A DNA stretch of 46,972 nt from an uncultured bacterium (GCA_938074335.1 CALJEL010000043.1:1-46972), one strand, 5' to 3'; positions 17,828 through 27,319 are shown, numbered from the stretch's first letter. Made by a program: numbers and translations. The notes: generated from the sequence alone by a model not told the origin.

Positions 17828-18928
17828 ATGAGATTATCCATTACAGGACTCGCAAATACGGGTAAGACAACGATATTCAATGCCCTTACAGGGCTGGATC
17901 TTCCCACTTCTCTTTATATTACAAGGGAGATGGAACCCCAGATTGCCACTGTAAGGGTCCCTGATAAAAGGATTGAGAGCCTTGCCCATATCTTCAAACC
18001 AAAGAAAGTCACACCCACAACAGTAGAGTATATTGATTACCTGGGACTTACAAAAGGTGATGTGCAGCAGAATAAAAAAGTCTTTGATTTTATAAAAGAG
18101 GCTGATGCCATAGTCCATGTGGTAAGGAGCTTTGAAGATGAGGCTGTTATACATCCCCTTGGTGGCATTGAGCCTTTGAGAGACCTTGAGACAGTGGAGT
18201 TTGAATTTATATTTGGTGATCTTGAGCTTGTTACCAAAAGACTTCAGCGAATTGAGGAATCAAGGAAAAAAGGGAAAAAACCCAAAGATGAAGAGATAAA
18301 GGTGCTCCTGAGGTGCAAGGAGGCCCTTGAGTCAGAAAGACCCTTGAGATTTGTTCAATTTAATGAGGAGGAGCAGGCTATATTGAGACCCATGCAGTTT
18401 CTTTCTGACAAACCAGAGGTAATAGTATTTAACACCGATGAATACATGAGTGCTGAGGACAGGCAATATTTGATTAAAAAGGCAGAGGAGTATTTCAAGA
18501 AATTCAGTCCTCACTATGAAGATAAGGTGAAGATAATAAGCCTTTCAGGAAAGTTAGAGATGGAGTTATCCCGAATGACACCTGAAGAGCAGAAAGAGTT
18601 TCTTTCAGGGCTCGGGATTGATGAGCCTGCACTGAATAAACTTATAAAGGTCTCTTATGGTCTTTTAAGATTTATATCTTTCTTTACAGTGGGTGAAGAT
18701 GAGGTCAGGGCATGGACTATCAAAGAGGGAACAAATGCCCAGAAGGCAGCAGGGAAGATTCATTCCGATATGGAGCGGGGCTTTATAAGAGCAGAGGTGG
18801 TGGGTTATGAGGAATTTATAAAGGAGGGCAGTCTATCCTCCTTGAGACAGAAAGGCCTTTTGAGGCTTGAGGGAAAGGATTATATTGTTAAGGATGGAGA
18901 TATAATAAATTTCCGCTTCAATGTATAG
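17828..18928 (+). CDS. ychF: YchF-like OBG-family GTPase/ATPase
   Basis: A 366-residue P-loop protein of the YchF/Ola1 group, which binds ribosomes and prefers ATP. The P-loop is GLANTGKTT (7-15), where common YchF proteins have GLPNVGKST. The G4-like site is FNTDEY, keeping the N-x-x-E pattern linked to ATP preference. The C-terminal TGS region is FFTVGEDEVRAWTIKEGT with ERGFIRAEVV. It also has an internal coiled-coil arm. Two P-loop substitutions and a diverged middle suggest a paralogue, so a canonical ychF may be elsewhere in the genome. It overlaps the ABC ATPase gene by eight bases. Confidence 0.85.
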   Translation: MRLSITGLANTGKTTIFNALTGLDLPTSLYITREMEPQIATVRVPDKRIESLAHIFKPKKVTPTTVEYIDYLGLTKGDVQQNKKVFDFIKEADAIVHVVRSFEDEAVIHPLGGIEPLRDLETVEFEFIFGDLELVTKRLQRIEESRKKGKKPKDEEIKVLLRCKEALESERPLRFVQFNEEEQAILRPMQFLSDKPEVIVFNTDEYMSAEDRQYLIKKAEEYFKKFSPHYEDKVKIISLSGKLEMELSRMTPEEQKEFLSGLGIDEPALNKLIKVSYGLLRFISFFTVGEDEVRAWTIKEGTNAQKAAGKIHSDMERGFIRAEVVGYEEFIKEGSLSSLRQKGLLRLEGKDYIVKDGDIINFRFNV

Positions 18929-19913
18929 AATGGCATCAATAATAAAGACAGAATCCCTTGTAAAGGATTTTGATGGTCTCAGGGCTGTTGATAATCTTAA
19001 TCTTGAGGTTGAAGAAAGGACTATTTTTGGATTTCTCGGTCCCAATGGTGCAGGCAAGACCACAACTATTAATATACTATGCACACTTCTCAGGCCAACC
19101 TCTGGAAGGGCCTTTATAAATGGCTATGATTGTGTAAAGGATGCCCATCGTGTAAGAAGCTCAATAGGCATTGTCTTTCAGGATACAACACTTGATAAGG
19201 ATCTCACTGCCTATGAGAATCTCCTTTTCCATGCCTACCTCTATGGACTCAAGAGGGAGGAGTCAAAAAAAAGGATAGAGGAACTCCTTCAATTTATGGA
19301 TCTTTATGATAGAAAGGATGAACCTGTAAAGAGGTTCTCTGGTGGCATGAAGAGGCGCCTTGAGGTGGCAAGGGGTCTCATGCATTATCCAAAGGTCCTT
19401 TTTCTTGATGAACCAACACTTGGATTGGACCCCCAGTCGAGGGCAGGACTCTGGGAGCATATTGTAAGGCTTCCAGAGAGCCACAATGTTACGGTATTCA
19501 TGACAACCCATTATATGGATGAGGCAGAGGTCTGTAACAGGATGGCTATTATTGACCACGGAAGGATAATTGCTGAAGGTACGCCTGAGGAGCTCAAAAG
19601 AATGGTCGGTGGTGATGTGGTTTATCTCAGGGCAAAGGATAATAAGATGGCAAAGGAGATATTAAAGGAAAGGATAATTGCAGATATTGAAGAGAGGAAT
19701 GGTGAGATCTTTGTTCATGGAGTGAAGGGTGATGTCTGCATACCTGAGATCATAAGGATACTTGGTGAGCAGGTCTTATCAGTGAGGCTACAGAGGCCAA
19801 CCCTTAATGATGTCTTTCTGAAACTCACAGGAAGACAGATAAGAGAGGGTTCTCCTGAGGATGAATTCAAGGAATCCATAAGGTCATACAGGAGGCGTTT
19901 TGATAGAACTTAA
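18921..19913 (+). CDS. ABC-2-type exporter ATP-binding protein (DrrA-like)
   Basis: A 330-residue ATPase: Walker A GPNGAGKTT, Q-loop VFQDTTLDKDLT, signature FSGGMKRRLEVARGLM, Walker B VLFLDEPTLGLDP and H-loop MTTHYMDE. A C-terminal extension (about 225-330) is typical of the daunorubicin-resistance (DrrA) group. The start may be ATG 18921 or ATG 18930; neither has a strong ribosome-binding site, and overlap with the ychF-like stop suggests translational coupling. The permease follows with a 14-base overlap. The exported substrate is unknown. Confidence 0.93.
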   Translation: MYRMASIIKTESLVKDFDGLRAVDNLNLEVEERTIFGFLGPNGAGKTTTINILCTLLRPTSGRAFINGYDCVKDAHRVRSSIGIVFQDTTLDKDLTAYENLLFHAYLYGLKREESKKRIEELLQFMDLYDRKDEPVKRFSGGMKRRLEVARGLMHYPKVLFLDEPTLGLDPQSRAGLWEHIVRLPESHNVTVFMTTHYMDEAEVCNRMAIIDHGRIIAEGTPEELKRMVGGDVVYLRAKDNKMAKEILKERIIADIEERNGEIFVHGVKGDVCIPEIIRILGEQVLSVRLQRPTLNDVFLKLTGRQIREGSPEDEFKESIRSYRRRFDRT

Positions 19914-20658
19914 GGTTGTCTATGTAATAGTAATGAGGGAACTTATAAAGTTCTTCAGAGAAAAGAGCAAGCTTGTCTCCACAATGGCAAGACCCCTCAT
20001 ATGGCTATTCTTTGTTGGAATGGGTATGTCGCGACTTGTTCCCCAGGATATTACAGGCACAGATTATATGAGATTTCTTTTCCCTGGAATTATAGGGATG
20101 ACCATACTTTTCAGTGCTATATTTTCTTCTATATCCATAATATGGGATAAGGAGTTCGGGTTTTTAAAGGAGATACTGGTTGCCCCTGTATCAAGATTCT
20201 CCATAGTTCTTGGAAAGGCCTTAAGTGGAACACTACTGTCCTCACTACAGGCAATGCTTATCATGATAGTATCACCTCTGATAGGTATCTATCCCGAAAT
20301 GGGGCAGATAGCAGGATCTGTTCTGGTAATAATAGTTCTTTCCTTCTGCATTTCAGCCCTCGGGATCATTATTGCTTCCTTTTATGAGAGCCTTGAGAGT
20401 TTCAGTATGATAATGAATTTTATTGTAATGCCTATGTTCTTTCTTTCAGGTGCCATGTATCCCTTAAAGAAACTTCCTCTTGTTCTTAAATATGCTGCAA
20501 CCCTTAATCCCCTCACATATGGTATTGATGGACTTAGACATATACTCATCCCTCACGGGATGCTGGATTTCCCCTTTTATCTGGATATATTTGTCCTCCT
20601 TAGCACCTCCGCGGTTTTTTTATTCCTGTCCACCTATGTATTTGAAAGAGGTAAATAG
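19900..20658 (+). CDS. ABC-2-type transporter permease (DrrB-like)
   Basis: A 252-residue membrane protein with six hydrophobic segments and the ABC-2 layout: an N-terminal MRELIKFFREKSKLVS cytoplasmic helix, FLFPGIIGMTILFSAIFSS and VMPMFFLSGAMYPL. The start codon is TTG at 19900, four bases after GGAGG, inside the end of the ATPase gene. It forms the transmembrane partner of the upstream ATPase. The DUF3786 gene begins on the base after the stop, so it is in the same operon. Confidence 0.9.
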   Translation: MIELKVVYVIVMRELIKFFREKSKLVSTMARPLIWLFFVGMGMSRLVPQDITGTDYMRFLFPGIIGMTILFSAIFSSISIIWDKEFGFLKEILVAPVSRFSIVLGKALSGTLLSSLQAMLIMIVSPLIGIYPEMGQIAGSVLVIIVLSFCISALGIIIASFYESLESFSMIMNFIVMPMFFLSGAMYPLKKLPLVLKYAATLNPLTYGIDGLRHILIPHGMLDFPFYLDIFVLLSTSAVFLFLSTYVFERGK

Positions 20659-21429
20659 TTGAAGGAAATAGATATCTATAAACTCCTCCCTGGGAAAAAC
20701 TGTAAGGAATGCTCTGCAGGCACCTGTATGGCCTTTGCTATAAAGGTAAAAAAAATGCCTCATGTGCTTGATGAATGTCCTTATATTGAAGACCAGAAAA
20801 GAGAACATCTAAAGGCCAATCTCGCCGCCTCTGACTGGAGGGATAGCCTCATAGAATCTCTCAGGAAGGAGGTCTCTCAGATTGAGTTTAATGATATAGC
20901 TCATCACCTCGGTGCTATTATGCATGATGATGGATTGATTATAAGGTGTATCGGAAGGGAGTTTCTTATTAAAAGGGATGGGGCTATCCTGACTGATACA
21001 GATAATAAATGGATCAAGATACTACTTTTACATTATATAAGAACCAGGGGTAAAGGGGATTTTACAGGTAAATGGATAGCCTTTTCAGACATGAGGGGTG
21101 GTCTTGTAAAGGCATCTACATTCCAGAGGGATTGTGAGAATCCTTTGAAAGAATGTCTTGAAAGTAATTTTAAACAGGCCATGAAGATTCTTGAGAGGTT
21201 AGGCGGTAAAAGGTTGGAGGGCTACCCCTCTGATATTGCGCTTACAATTGACCTTTTGCCAAAGGTGAGGATCCTCATCCTTTATTCTAAAGGTGATGAG
21301 GAGTTCCCTTCAGTATTAAAGATACTTTTTGATGCCATAACACCAGAGTTTCTTGATGTTGAGTCAATTATATTTCTCTTAGAAGGGCTTGTGCATACTG
21401 TTAACCATCTTGTTGCTAATTATTATTGA
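20659..21429 (+). CDS. DUF3786-type protein with N-terminal Fe-S (Fe4S) motif
   Basis: A 256-residue cytoplasmic protein. The N-terminus has C15x2C18x4C23x16C40, the [4Fe-4S] pattern of the corrinoid iron-sulfur protein and RnfB-type Fe4S domain. The rest resembles DUF3786, common in anaerobic Desulfobacterota and Nitrospirota, with no established function. Translation starts at TTG directly after the permease stop, with GAGG upstream. Association with an ABC exporter and a YchF-like GTPase offers no clear function. A role in corrinoid or one-carbon metabolism is a family-level guess. Confidence 0.78.
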   Translation: MKEIDIYKLLPGKNCKECSAGTCMAFAIKVKKMPHVLDECPYIEDQKREHLKANLAASDWRDSLIESLRKEVSQIEFNDIAHHLGAIMHDDGLIIRCIGREFLIKRDGAILTDTDNKWIKILLLHYIRTRGKGDFTGKWIAFSDMRGGLVKASTFQRDCENPLKECLESNFKQAMKILERLGGKRLEGYPSDIALTIDLLPKVRILILYSKGDEEFPSVLKILFDAITPEFLDVESIIFLLEGLVHTVNHLVANYY

Positions 21430-21544
21430 TGTTAAATATATGGTGATATAAAATAGTGAGTAAACCGTGCGAGTCACAGGCCTGTCAGAAAGGCTAAGTT
21501 AAGGAAAAATGGGCACCATAACTGCACTTTTTTGATTTCTTAAG

Positions 21545-22216
21545 ATGAAGCTGATCGAAGATAGATCCTTAAGGAATAAACTTCATGTCTATCAGGATAG
21601 GACAGATGCAGGCAGGGTCCTTGCTCTAAGGCTTCAGGATTATAAAGATTCTGATGCTGTTGTCCTTGCTATTCCTTCAGGAGGTGTACCTGTTAGTGCA
21701 GAGATAGCAAGGACATTGAATCTCAACCTTGATCTTCTTATAGTCAGAAAGATACAGATACCCTATAATCCAGAGGCAGGATTTGGTGCTGTAGGACCTG
21801 ATGGAGAGCCGCTCTTCAATGAGTCTCTCTTAAGCAGCCTTATGCTGACTGAAAATGAAATTCTGGAGCAGGTGACAAAGGCCAGAGAAAGCGTAAAGAA
21901 AAGGAATGAGCTATTCAGAAAGAATAAGCCCTTTCCCTTATTAAAAGACAGGATAGTAATAATCGTTGATGATGGACTTGCCTCGGGATACACAATGCTT
22001 GCTGGTATAAATTATGTTAAAAAAGGTATGCCCGAAAGCATAATTGTAGCTGTCCCAACCGCCTCTGAGAGGGCAATAAGATTCATTCTTCCACAGATTG
22101 ATGAGCTTATCTGTCCAAATGTAAGGGAGGGTCCTGTCTTTGCTGTTGCTGATGCCTATATAAACTGGTATGACCTTTCAGAAAAAGAGGTGCTTAAGAT
22201 ATTGGAAGAAAAGTGA
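21545..22216 (+). CDS. Phosphoribosyltransferase-family protein
   Basis: A 223-residue type-I PRTase fold protein. The PRPP loop is VIIVDDGLASGYT (about 138-150). The N-terminal part has AIPSGGVPVSAEIARTLNLNLDLLIVRKIQIP and GFGAVGPDGEPLFNE, as in the stand-alone phosphoribosyltransferases found in many bacteria, some fused to hydrolases. The exact substrate is unknown. A 115-base gap separates it from the DUF3786 gene; I found no recognisable riboswitch or promoter there. Confidence 0.85.
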   Translation: MKLIEDRSLRNKLHVYQDRTDAGRVLALRLQDYKDSDAVVLAIPSGGVPVSAEIARTLNLNLDLLIVRKIQIPYNPEAGFGAVGPDGEPLFNESLLSSLMLTENEILEQVTKARESVKKRNELFRKNKPFPLLKDRIVIIVDDGLASGYTMLAGINYVKKGMPESIIVAVPTASERAIRFILPQIDELICPNVREGPVFAVADAYINWYDLSEKEVLKILEEK

Positions 22217-22399
22217 TGGTGGGAAAACAGAATGATTTTAAGTTTATAAAGAGAGATATATCAGTCCTGAAGATATAATCCGTTGATAAAAGGATGTAGT
22301 ATGCTGAAATATCTTTATCGTAGAGCAGTAGTTTAAGATTTTGTCTTTGTTGTTCTGATGATCTGTTGCACCGCACTTGTTTTTGCATTATAATGTTGA

Positions 22400-22528
22400 G
22401 GCATTGAAAATATATTTCCAGATTTTCTTATAAAGAGTTGGTCTTATAGAGTCTTTTTTGCCATTGCAAGGCAGGAAGTGCTGAAAAATCTGTTTGGTTC
22501 TGAAAGATACGGAAAGCAGCTTTATTGA
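22400..22528 (+). pseudogene. Start-less protein-like frame, likely gene remnant
   Basis: The 326-base gap between the phosphoribosyltransferase and rlmI genes has no complete gene. One frame stays open for 42 codons (22400-22528) and reads like real protein (WSYRVFFAIARQEVLKNLFG, then SERYGKQLY), but it has a TGA just before it and no usable start. It may be the 3' relic of a decayed gene. The rest of the gap shows nothing recognisable. Confidence 0.3.
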
Positions 22529-22542
22529 TAGACAATCTCAAA

Positions 22543-23700
22543 TTATAAAACCTCTAAGATAGCACATTTAAGATATTCAGTCTCAGGGACCTGAAGCAAG
22601 ACAGGGTGGTCCTTTGCCTGAGACCTGAATTCAATGATCTTTATTGTCCTTCCAGCACCTCTGGAAGCCTGCCTTAAGATATCCAGGAAGAGTTCCCTTG
22701 ATATGTGGTGGGAACAGGAAGATGTAGCAAGGATTCCTCCTCTTTTCAGGATACTCATGCATACGCTGTTAATGAATCTATAGCCCTTTATTGCTTCCTC
22801 TATCTTAGACCTTGATTTAACAAAGGCAGGTGGGTCAAGGATTATAAAGTCGTATTCTCTTTGATTTATCCTGGTGAGGTAGTCAAAGACATCTGTCTTT
22901 AGAAAACTGCATCTTTTGGATAAATTATTCAGTTCTGCATTTTCTTTAGCCATCATCAATGCCTTTTCAGAATCATCAATGAAAAGGACCTCTGCACCAT
23001 TTTTTGCAAGTTGTAATCCCCAGGCACCACTATAACAGAATAGGTCAAGACCCTTTCCTCCCCTTATGAGACCTGATAAGAATAACCTGTTTTCCCTCTG
23101 GTCAAGAAAGAAGCCTGTTTTTTGACCATGGACAGGGTCAACCTTTAAATATAAATTGCCTTCCCTGATTACAGGAAGAGGTTCCACCGTACCTTTAACA
23201 AATTCTGTCTTTAGTTCCAATCCTTCAAGGGTCCTCAGTGGATTATCATTTTTAATAAAAATAGTGGCTGGTCTTATTAATGTTTCAAGGATATCAATTA
23301 TATCAGGAAGGAATCTATCCATCCCTGCTGTAAGGGTCTGGATAACAAGCCAGTCTGCATATTTATCCACTATTAAACCGGAGAGGAGGTCAGATTCACT
23401 ATAAATCAACCTGCAGGAATCCATCTCAGGAAGAAATCTTTTCCTGTAAGAAATGGCATCCTTAATGCGTGTTTCAAAAAAACTGCGATTTATCCTTTCT
23501 TTTCTTCTTGTGAGGAGTCTTATGGTAATAAAGGAATGAGGGTTGATATAGCCTATTGCGAGAAACTGATCTTTTTTGTCTCTTACTTCTACTATGGTAC
23601 CTGGCTCATATTTCTTCAATGAACCTGCTATTTCGTTTTGAAAGACCCAGAGGTGACCGTTAAGAATACGGGAGGTTTTTTTAAGATAAAGGACCTCCAT
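22543..23700 (-). CDS. rlmI: RlmI-like class I rRNA methyltransferase
   Basis: A 385-residue SAM-dependent methyltransferase of the RlmI (m5C1962 of 23S rRNA) group. The N-terminal PUA domain has GHLWVFQNEI and IGYINPHSFITIRLLTR. The middle EEHD-like region includes DPVHGQKTGFFLDQRENR. The methyltransferase core has LDLFCYSGAWGLQLAKNGA, and FIILDPPAFVKSR with the PPxF motif, then ATSSCSHHI with the catalytic cysteine region. It follows argJ with no gap and is the last gene of the rplM-rpsI-argC-argJ-rlmI run. Exact target-site specificity is inferred. Confidence 0.9.
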   Translation of the reverse strand: MEVLYLKKTSRILNGHLWVFQNEIAGSLKKYEPGTIVEVRDKKDQFLAIGYINPHSFITIRLLTRRKERINRSFFETRIKDAISYRKRFLPEMDSCRLIYSESDLLSGLIVDKYADWLVIQTLTAGMDRFLPDIIDILETLIRPATIFIKNDNPLRTLEGLELKTEFVKGTVEPLPVIREGNLYLKVDPVHGQKTGFFLDQRENRLFLSGLIRGGKGLDLFCYSGAWGLQLAKNGAEVLFIDDSEKALMMAKENAELNNLSKRCSFLKTDVFDYLTRINQREYDFIILDPPAFVKSRSKIEEAIKGYRFINSVCMSILKRGGILATSSCSHHISRELFLDILRQASRGAGRTIKIIEFRSQAKDHPVLLQVPETEYLKCAILEVL

Positions 23701-24888
23701 TTATGTCCTGTATTCGGCGTTTATCCTTACATAATCTTCTGAAATGTCACAGGTTAAAACCGAGAATTCTTCTTTTCCTGAGGCAAGGTCTATAATGAGA
23801 TTCAATTCTTTAGAGCTCTTCAGGAGTTCATTTGCAGTGGAGTCATTTCCAGCACTCATCCCCTTCTTTACTATCTGCAGATGGTTAAAATATATATCTA
23901 CCTTTTCCTCTATCACCCTTGCACCTGACGCACCAATCGCAGACATTATCCTGCCCCAGTTTGCATCATTACCGTAAAGGGCTGTCTTTACAAGAAGAGA
24001 GTTTGCCACAGCCCTGGCTGCCAGCTCGGCATCCTTTTTATTTTGAGCACCTCTAACAATGACCTTTATCACCTTTGTAGCACCCTCTCCATCCCTGACA
24101 ATCATCTTCGCAAGTTCCTCTGTGACATAATTAAGAGCCTTTTTAAAATCCCTGTAAGATTTTGATTTTAAGGAAATGGTGTCATTACCAGCAAGCGAGT
24201 TTGCCATTATCATCACCATATCATTTGTTGATGTCTCACCATCTATAGTTATTCTGTTGAATGACAGATCCACTGCCTCTTTCAGGGCCTTTGAAAGGGC
24301 GCTTTTATCTATGGAAAGGTCTGTAATTATAAAGCACAGCATGGTAGCCATAGAAGGATTTATCATCCCTGCTCCTTTGGCAACTGCAGAAATAGTACCA
24401 ACTTCATCCCCTACCTTAAGCTCAGTTGATATATATTTGGGAAATGTATCTGTGGTCATGATAGCCCTTGCCACATCCTCAAGTGTGGCTTTTCCAATGC
24501 CTGATATAAGATCTGGAAGAGTTGACTTTATCCTTTCCATAGGAAGGGGTGTTCCTATAACACCTGTTGAGGCAGGATAGATTAGCCTTTCATCAATACC
24601 AAGACCCTTTGACAGGAGTTTTATGATTTCAACGACATCATCAATGCCCTTTTTCCCTGTACAGGCATTAGCATTTCCACTATTGACAATGATAACCCTT
24701 GCCTTCTGAGAGGTAATTCTTTTCATGGATAGCTTAACAGGCGCTGCCTTAATAAGATTTTTTGTAAAGACTGCTGAGGCATTGGCATCTACATCAGAAT
24801 AGATAAGGGCAAGATCCTTTCTGCCAGGCCTTTTTATTGCTGCCTCTACAGCTGAAAATTTAAAACCTCTTGGTATCTTTAGACTCAT
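23701..24888 (-). CDS. argJ: Glutamate N-acetyltransferase / amino-acid acetyltransferase
   Basis: ArgJ recycles the acetyl group in arginine synthesis, transferring it from N-acetylornithine to glutamate. The 395-residue precursor is autocleaved at a threonine: KGAGMINPSMATMLCFIITD contains the A-T-M-L cleavage site. Other motifs are NSGNANACTG, YPASTGVIGTPLP, DGETSTNDM and GNDANWGRIMSAIG. Start overlaps the argC stop by four bases, and the stop abuts rlmI. Confidence 0.96.
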   Translation of the reverse strand: MSLKIPRGFKFSAVEAAIKRPGRKDLALIYSDVDANASAVFTKNLIKAAPVKLSMKRITSQKARVIIVNSGNANACTGKKGIDDVVEIIKLLSKGLGIDERLIYPASTGVIGTPLPMERIKSTLPDLISGIGKATLEDVARAIMTTDTFPKYISTELKVGDEVGTISAVAKGAGMINPSMATMLCFIITDLSIDKSALSKALKEAVDLSFNRITIDGETSTNDMVMIMANSLAGNDTISLKSKSYRDFKKALNYVTEELAKMIVRDGEGATKVIKVIVRGAQNKKDAELAARAVANSLLVKTALYGNDANWGRIMSAIGASGARVIEEKVDIYFNHLQIVKKGMSAGNDSTANELLKSSKELNLIIDLASGKEEFSVLTCDISEDYVRINAEYRT

Positions 24889-25919
24889 GGGAAAAGAGAG
24901 ACTCCTTTAAGTGCCTTTGTTTCTTCAATTCCAAGCATAATATTCATATTCTGGACTGCCTGTCCTGCCGCACCCTTTACAAGATTATCTATTGCAGATA
25001 CCACTATGAAAGTTTTTGTCCTTTTATTTATCAAAGGTTTAATGTCACAAAAGTTTGTCCCTCTTACAAATTTTGTATCTGGTGGAAGATCAGAAATCCT
25101 GACAAAAGGTTCATCCCTGTAGGTATCTCTGTATAGAGTTACAAGCTCCTCTTCAGAGATATCCTTTTTAAGCCTTGCGTAGGCTGTTGTAAGGATACCT
25201 CTGTTAAGAGGGATTAGGTGGGGTGTAAAGTTCACCTTTATTGAATGTCCAGAAATTTCACTCAGTATCTGTTCTATCTCAGGAGTGTGCCTGTGGTTTG
25301 TTATGCTGTAAGGCCTGAAGGATTCATTTATCTCACAAAAGGTGTAAGTAAGCTCTGCCTTTCTTCCTGCACCCGATACACCTGATTTTGAGTCAATCAC
25401 AATTGAATCCTCATCAATCAGTCCTTCCTTCAATGCTGGATAAAGTGCCAGGATCGCACCTGTTGGATAACAGCCTGGATTTGCTACAAGACTGGCTTTT
25501 TTAATCTTTTCCCTGTATAGTTCTGGTAATCCATAAACTGCCTGAGAAAGGGAGTCCATGAACAGGTGAGGGGTCTTATACCATTCCTCATAGACCATTG
25601 GATCTTTAAGCCTGTAGTCTGCTGAAAGGTCTATTACCATCTTACGATTCTTTACGAGATAATCTGCTACTTCCTGGGAGGTTCCATGGGGAAGGGCGAG
25701 AAAGAAGACCTCAGCCTTATCCTTGATTTTTTCTTTTTCAAGTGATTCAAGGACAAGATTAGAAATATCTTTTAAATGAGGAAAAAGTTCGCCAATCTTT
25801 TTCCCTGCTGACTTTTCAGATGTAATAACCTTTATCTCCACATCTGGATGCGCCAGCAGGAGTCTTAAAAGCTCAATGCCTGTATAGCCACTTCCTCCGC
25901 ATATAGCGATTGAGAACAT
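24885..25919 (-). CDS. argC: N-acetyl-gamma-glutamyl-phosphate reductase
   Basis: An NADPH-dependent enzyme of arginine synthesis. The 344 residues show the Rossmann start ICGGSGYTGIELLRLL, the active-site cysteine in ANPGCYPTGA, and the family features GVSGAGRKAEL, NHRHTPEIEQ and GAAGQAVQNMNIMLG. It overlaps argJ and follows rpsI by 31 bases. Arginine genes behind ribosomal-protein genes suggest growth-rate-linked expression. The rest of the arginine genes are not in the window. Confidence 0.96.
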   Translation of the reverse strand: MFSIAICGGSGYTGIELLRLLLAHPDVEIKVITSEKSAGKKIGELFPHLKDISNLVLESLEKEKIKDKAEVFFLALPHGTSQEVADYLVKNRKMVIDLSADYRLKDPMVYEEWYKTPHLFMDSLSQAVYGLPELYREKIKKASLVANPGCYPTGAILALYPALKEGLIDEDSIVIDSKSGVSGAGRKAELTYTFCEINESFRPYSITNHRHTPEIEQILSEISGHSIKVNFTPHLIPLNRGILTTAYARLKKDISEEELVTLYRDTYRDEPFVRISDLPPDTKFVRGTNFCDIKPLINKRTKTFIVVSAIDNLVKGAAGQAVQNMNIMLGIEETKALKGVSLFP

Positions 25920-25950
25920 ATAGTTAGTTCTAAATTGATATGGGGATAGC

Positions 25951-26340
25951 TTATCTCTTTGAGAACTGGAATCTCTTTCTTGCCTTTTTCTGACCGTATT
26001 TCTTTCTTTCCACTTCTCTTGGGTCTCTTGTGAGCAGTCCTTCCTTCTTGAGTCTCGCTCTCAGGTCAGCATCCATTTTAACAAGCGCCCTTGCAATGCC
26101 GTGTCTCAGCGCACCTGCCTGTCCTGTAAGTCCACCACCCTCTACAAGGGCATAGATGTCATATTTACTTACAGTACCTGTTATCTCAAGGGGCTGTCTT
26201 ATAACCATACGGAGGGTTTCTCTCGGAAAATAGGAATCTGCGGGTTTTTGATTTACAAGGATATTACCTGTTCCGGGTTTAAGCCAGACCCTTGCAATAG
26301 ACCTCTTTCTTCTTCCAGTAGCATTATATGTGATTTCCAT
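25951..26340 (-). CDS. rpsI: 30S ribosomal protein S9
   Basis: 129 residues with [53 protein letters not shown] and the C-terminal [18 protein letters not shown], whose end reaches the P-site tRNA. It follows rplM by 15 bases in the universal rplM-rpsI order. Confidence 0.98.
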   Translation of the reverse strand: MEITYNATGRRKRSIARVWLKPGTGNILVNQKPADSYFPRETLRMVIRQPLEITGTVSKYDIYALVEGGGLTGQAGALRHGIARALVKMDADLRARLKKEGLLTRDPREVERKKYGQKKARKRFQFSKR

Positions 26341-26355
26341 AAATCCTCCGTGTGA

Positions 26356-26787
26356 TTATTTTATCTCAAGTTTATCGGGCTTCTGAGCTGAGTGGGGATG
26401 CTCCGGTCCCCTGTAGACCTTGAGTTTCTTTATCATATCCCTGCCAAGCCTGTTTTTGGGAAGCATACCCCATACAGCCTCTTTGATCAATCTCTCAGGA
26501 GCCTTTTCAAGGATCTCCCTTGGGGTAGCTGCCTTAAGACCTCCTCTGTAGCCAGAGTGCCAGTAATAAACCTTATCAGTAAGTTTTTTGCCGGTGAGCC
26601 TCACTTTTTCAGCATTAATAACTATTATGAAATCTCCTGTATCCACATTCGGAGTAAATACAGGTTTATGTTTCCCCCTCAGATAGGCTGCAATACGGGA
26701 GGCCAGTCTTCCAAGAACTGCACCCTCAGCATCTACAACATACCATTTTCTTTCAATTTCAGATTTCTTAGCGAAGGTAGTCTTCAT
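26356..26787 (-). CDS. rplM: 50S ribosomal protein L13
   Basis: 143 residues from the ATG at 26787 ([20 protein letters not shown]). A farther upstream ATG at 26832 would add a hydrophobic stretch not seen in L13 and would lie in the promoter. AAGGAGC before 26787 confirms the start. Motifs: [37 protein letters not shown] and [19 protein letters not shown]. First gene of the operon. Confidence 0.97.
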   Translation of the reverse strand: MKTTFAKKSEIERKWYVVDAEGAVLGRLASRIAAYLRGKHKPVFTPNVDTGDFIIVINAEKVRLTGKKLTDKVYYWHSGYRGGLKAATPREILEKAPERLIKEAVWGMLPKNRLGRDMIKKLKVYRGPEHPHSAQKPDKLEIK

Positions 26788-26827
26788 AATAAAGCTCCTT
26801 AAAATTTTTAAATTTATGAGAGATATT

Positions 26828-26857
26828 ATCATACTCCAAAAGGATAATCTAAGTCAA
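26828..26857 (-). promoter_or_regulatory. Sigma-70-type promoter for the rplM operon
   Basis: On the minus strand, TTGACT (26857-26852) and TATGAT (26833-26828) are separated by 18 bases, about 40 bases before the L13 start. Repeat B ends only 15 bases upstream of the -35 box. Confidence 0.6.
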
Positions 26858-26871
26858 GAATTTTTGGATTG

Positions 26872-27222
26872 CCCTCAATTTGCCGATAGAAATGCATTTT
26901 CATCGGGGTTCACGGGGTGAAGCTTGTCTTCACCCCGTGCTCTAATGGCGGGGTATGCCTCAAAGCCTTCTTAGAGCAGCAGAGCAGTAGTGCCAGTAGC
27001 ACAGACATTCTTGTCTGTGGCTTACGCAGCAGTTTTTATTGATAGAACAGCAGTGCAGTAAAGCAGTAGTTTTTATTGAGGAATTTCTTTTTTATTATTT
27101 AACTGCTGCTCTGCTGCTCTATTAAGGTGTCGCAGACGGGGTCCCCAGAAAATCGTCAGATTTTCTGGGGTGCTGATATTGCCTTTTCGGCATCCCCCGC
27201 CATTCATATCGGCAGTTTAGGG
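26872..27222. repeat. Dispersed hairpin repeat, copy B
   Basis: The 351-base element has ends CCCTCAATTTGCCGATAG and, inverted, CCCTAAACTGCCGATATG. Inner palindrome arms pair: AATGGCGGGGTATGCC (26944-26959) with GGCATCCCCCGCCATT (27189-27204). It also holds perfect 12-base hairpins at 26911-26939 and 27143-27170, an eight-base hairpin CACAGACA/TGTCTGTG near 27000-27020, and AGCAG/CTGCT simple-repeat arms. Bases 27079-27183 recur inverted in copy D at more than 90% identity by eye. No gene runs through it. Confidence 0.75.
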
Positions 27223-27319
27223 TCTTGCTTGAAGGGTAGATTTTTTTGTTAGAGATATGTAAGAATAATGAACCCTTTGACTGGTGTAACCAGAAAATAA
27301 ATTTCAGGAGGTCCGGGTT

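Noticed and set aside
21430-21544. Possible riboswitch before the phosphoribosyltransferase gene
   Set aside because: Some short pairing (ACAGGCCTGT) is present but no known aptamer core could be matched.
26788-26832. Longer N-terminus for L13
   Set aside because: The extension overlaps the operon promoter and lacks a ribosome-binding site; AAGGAGC directly precedes ATG 26787.
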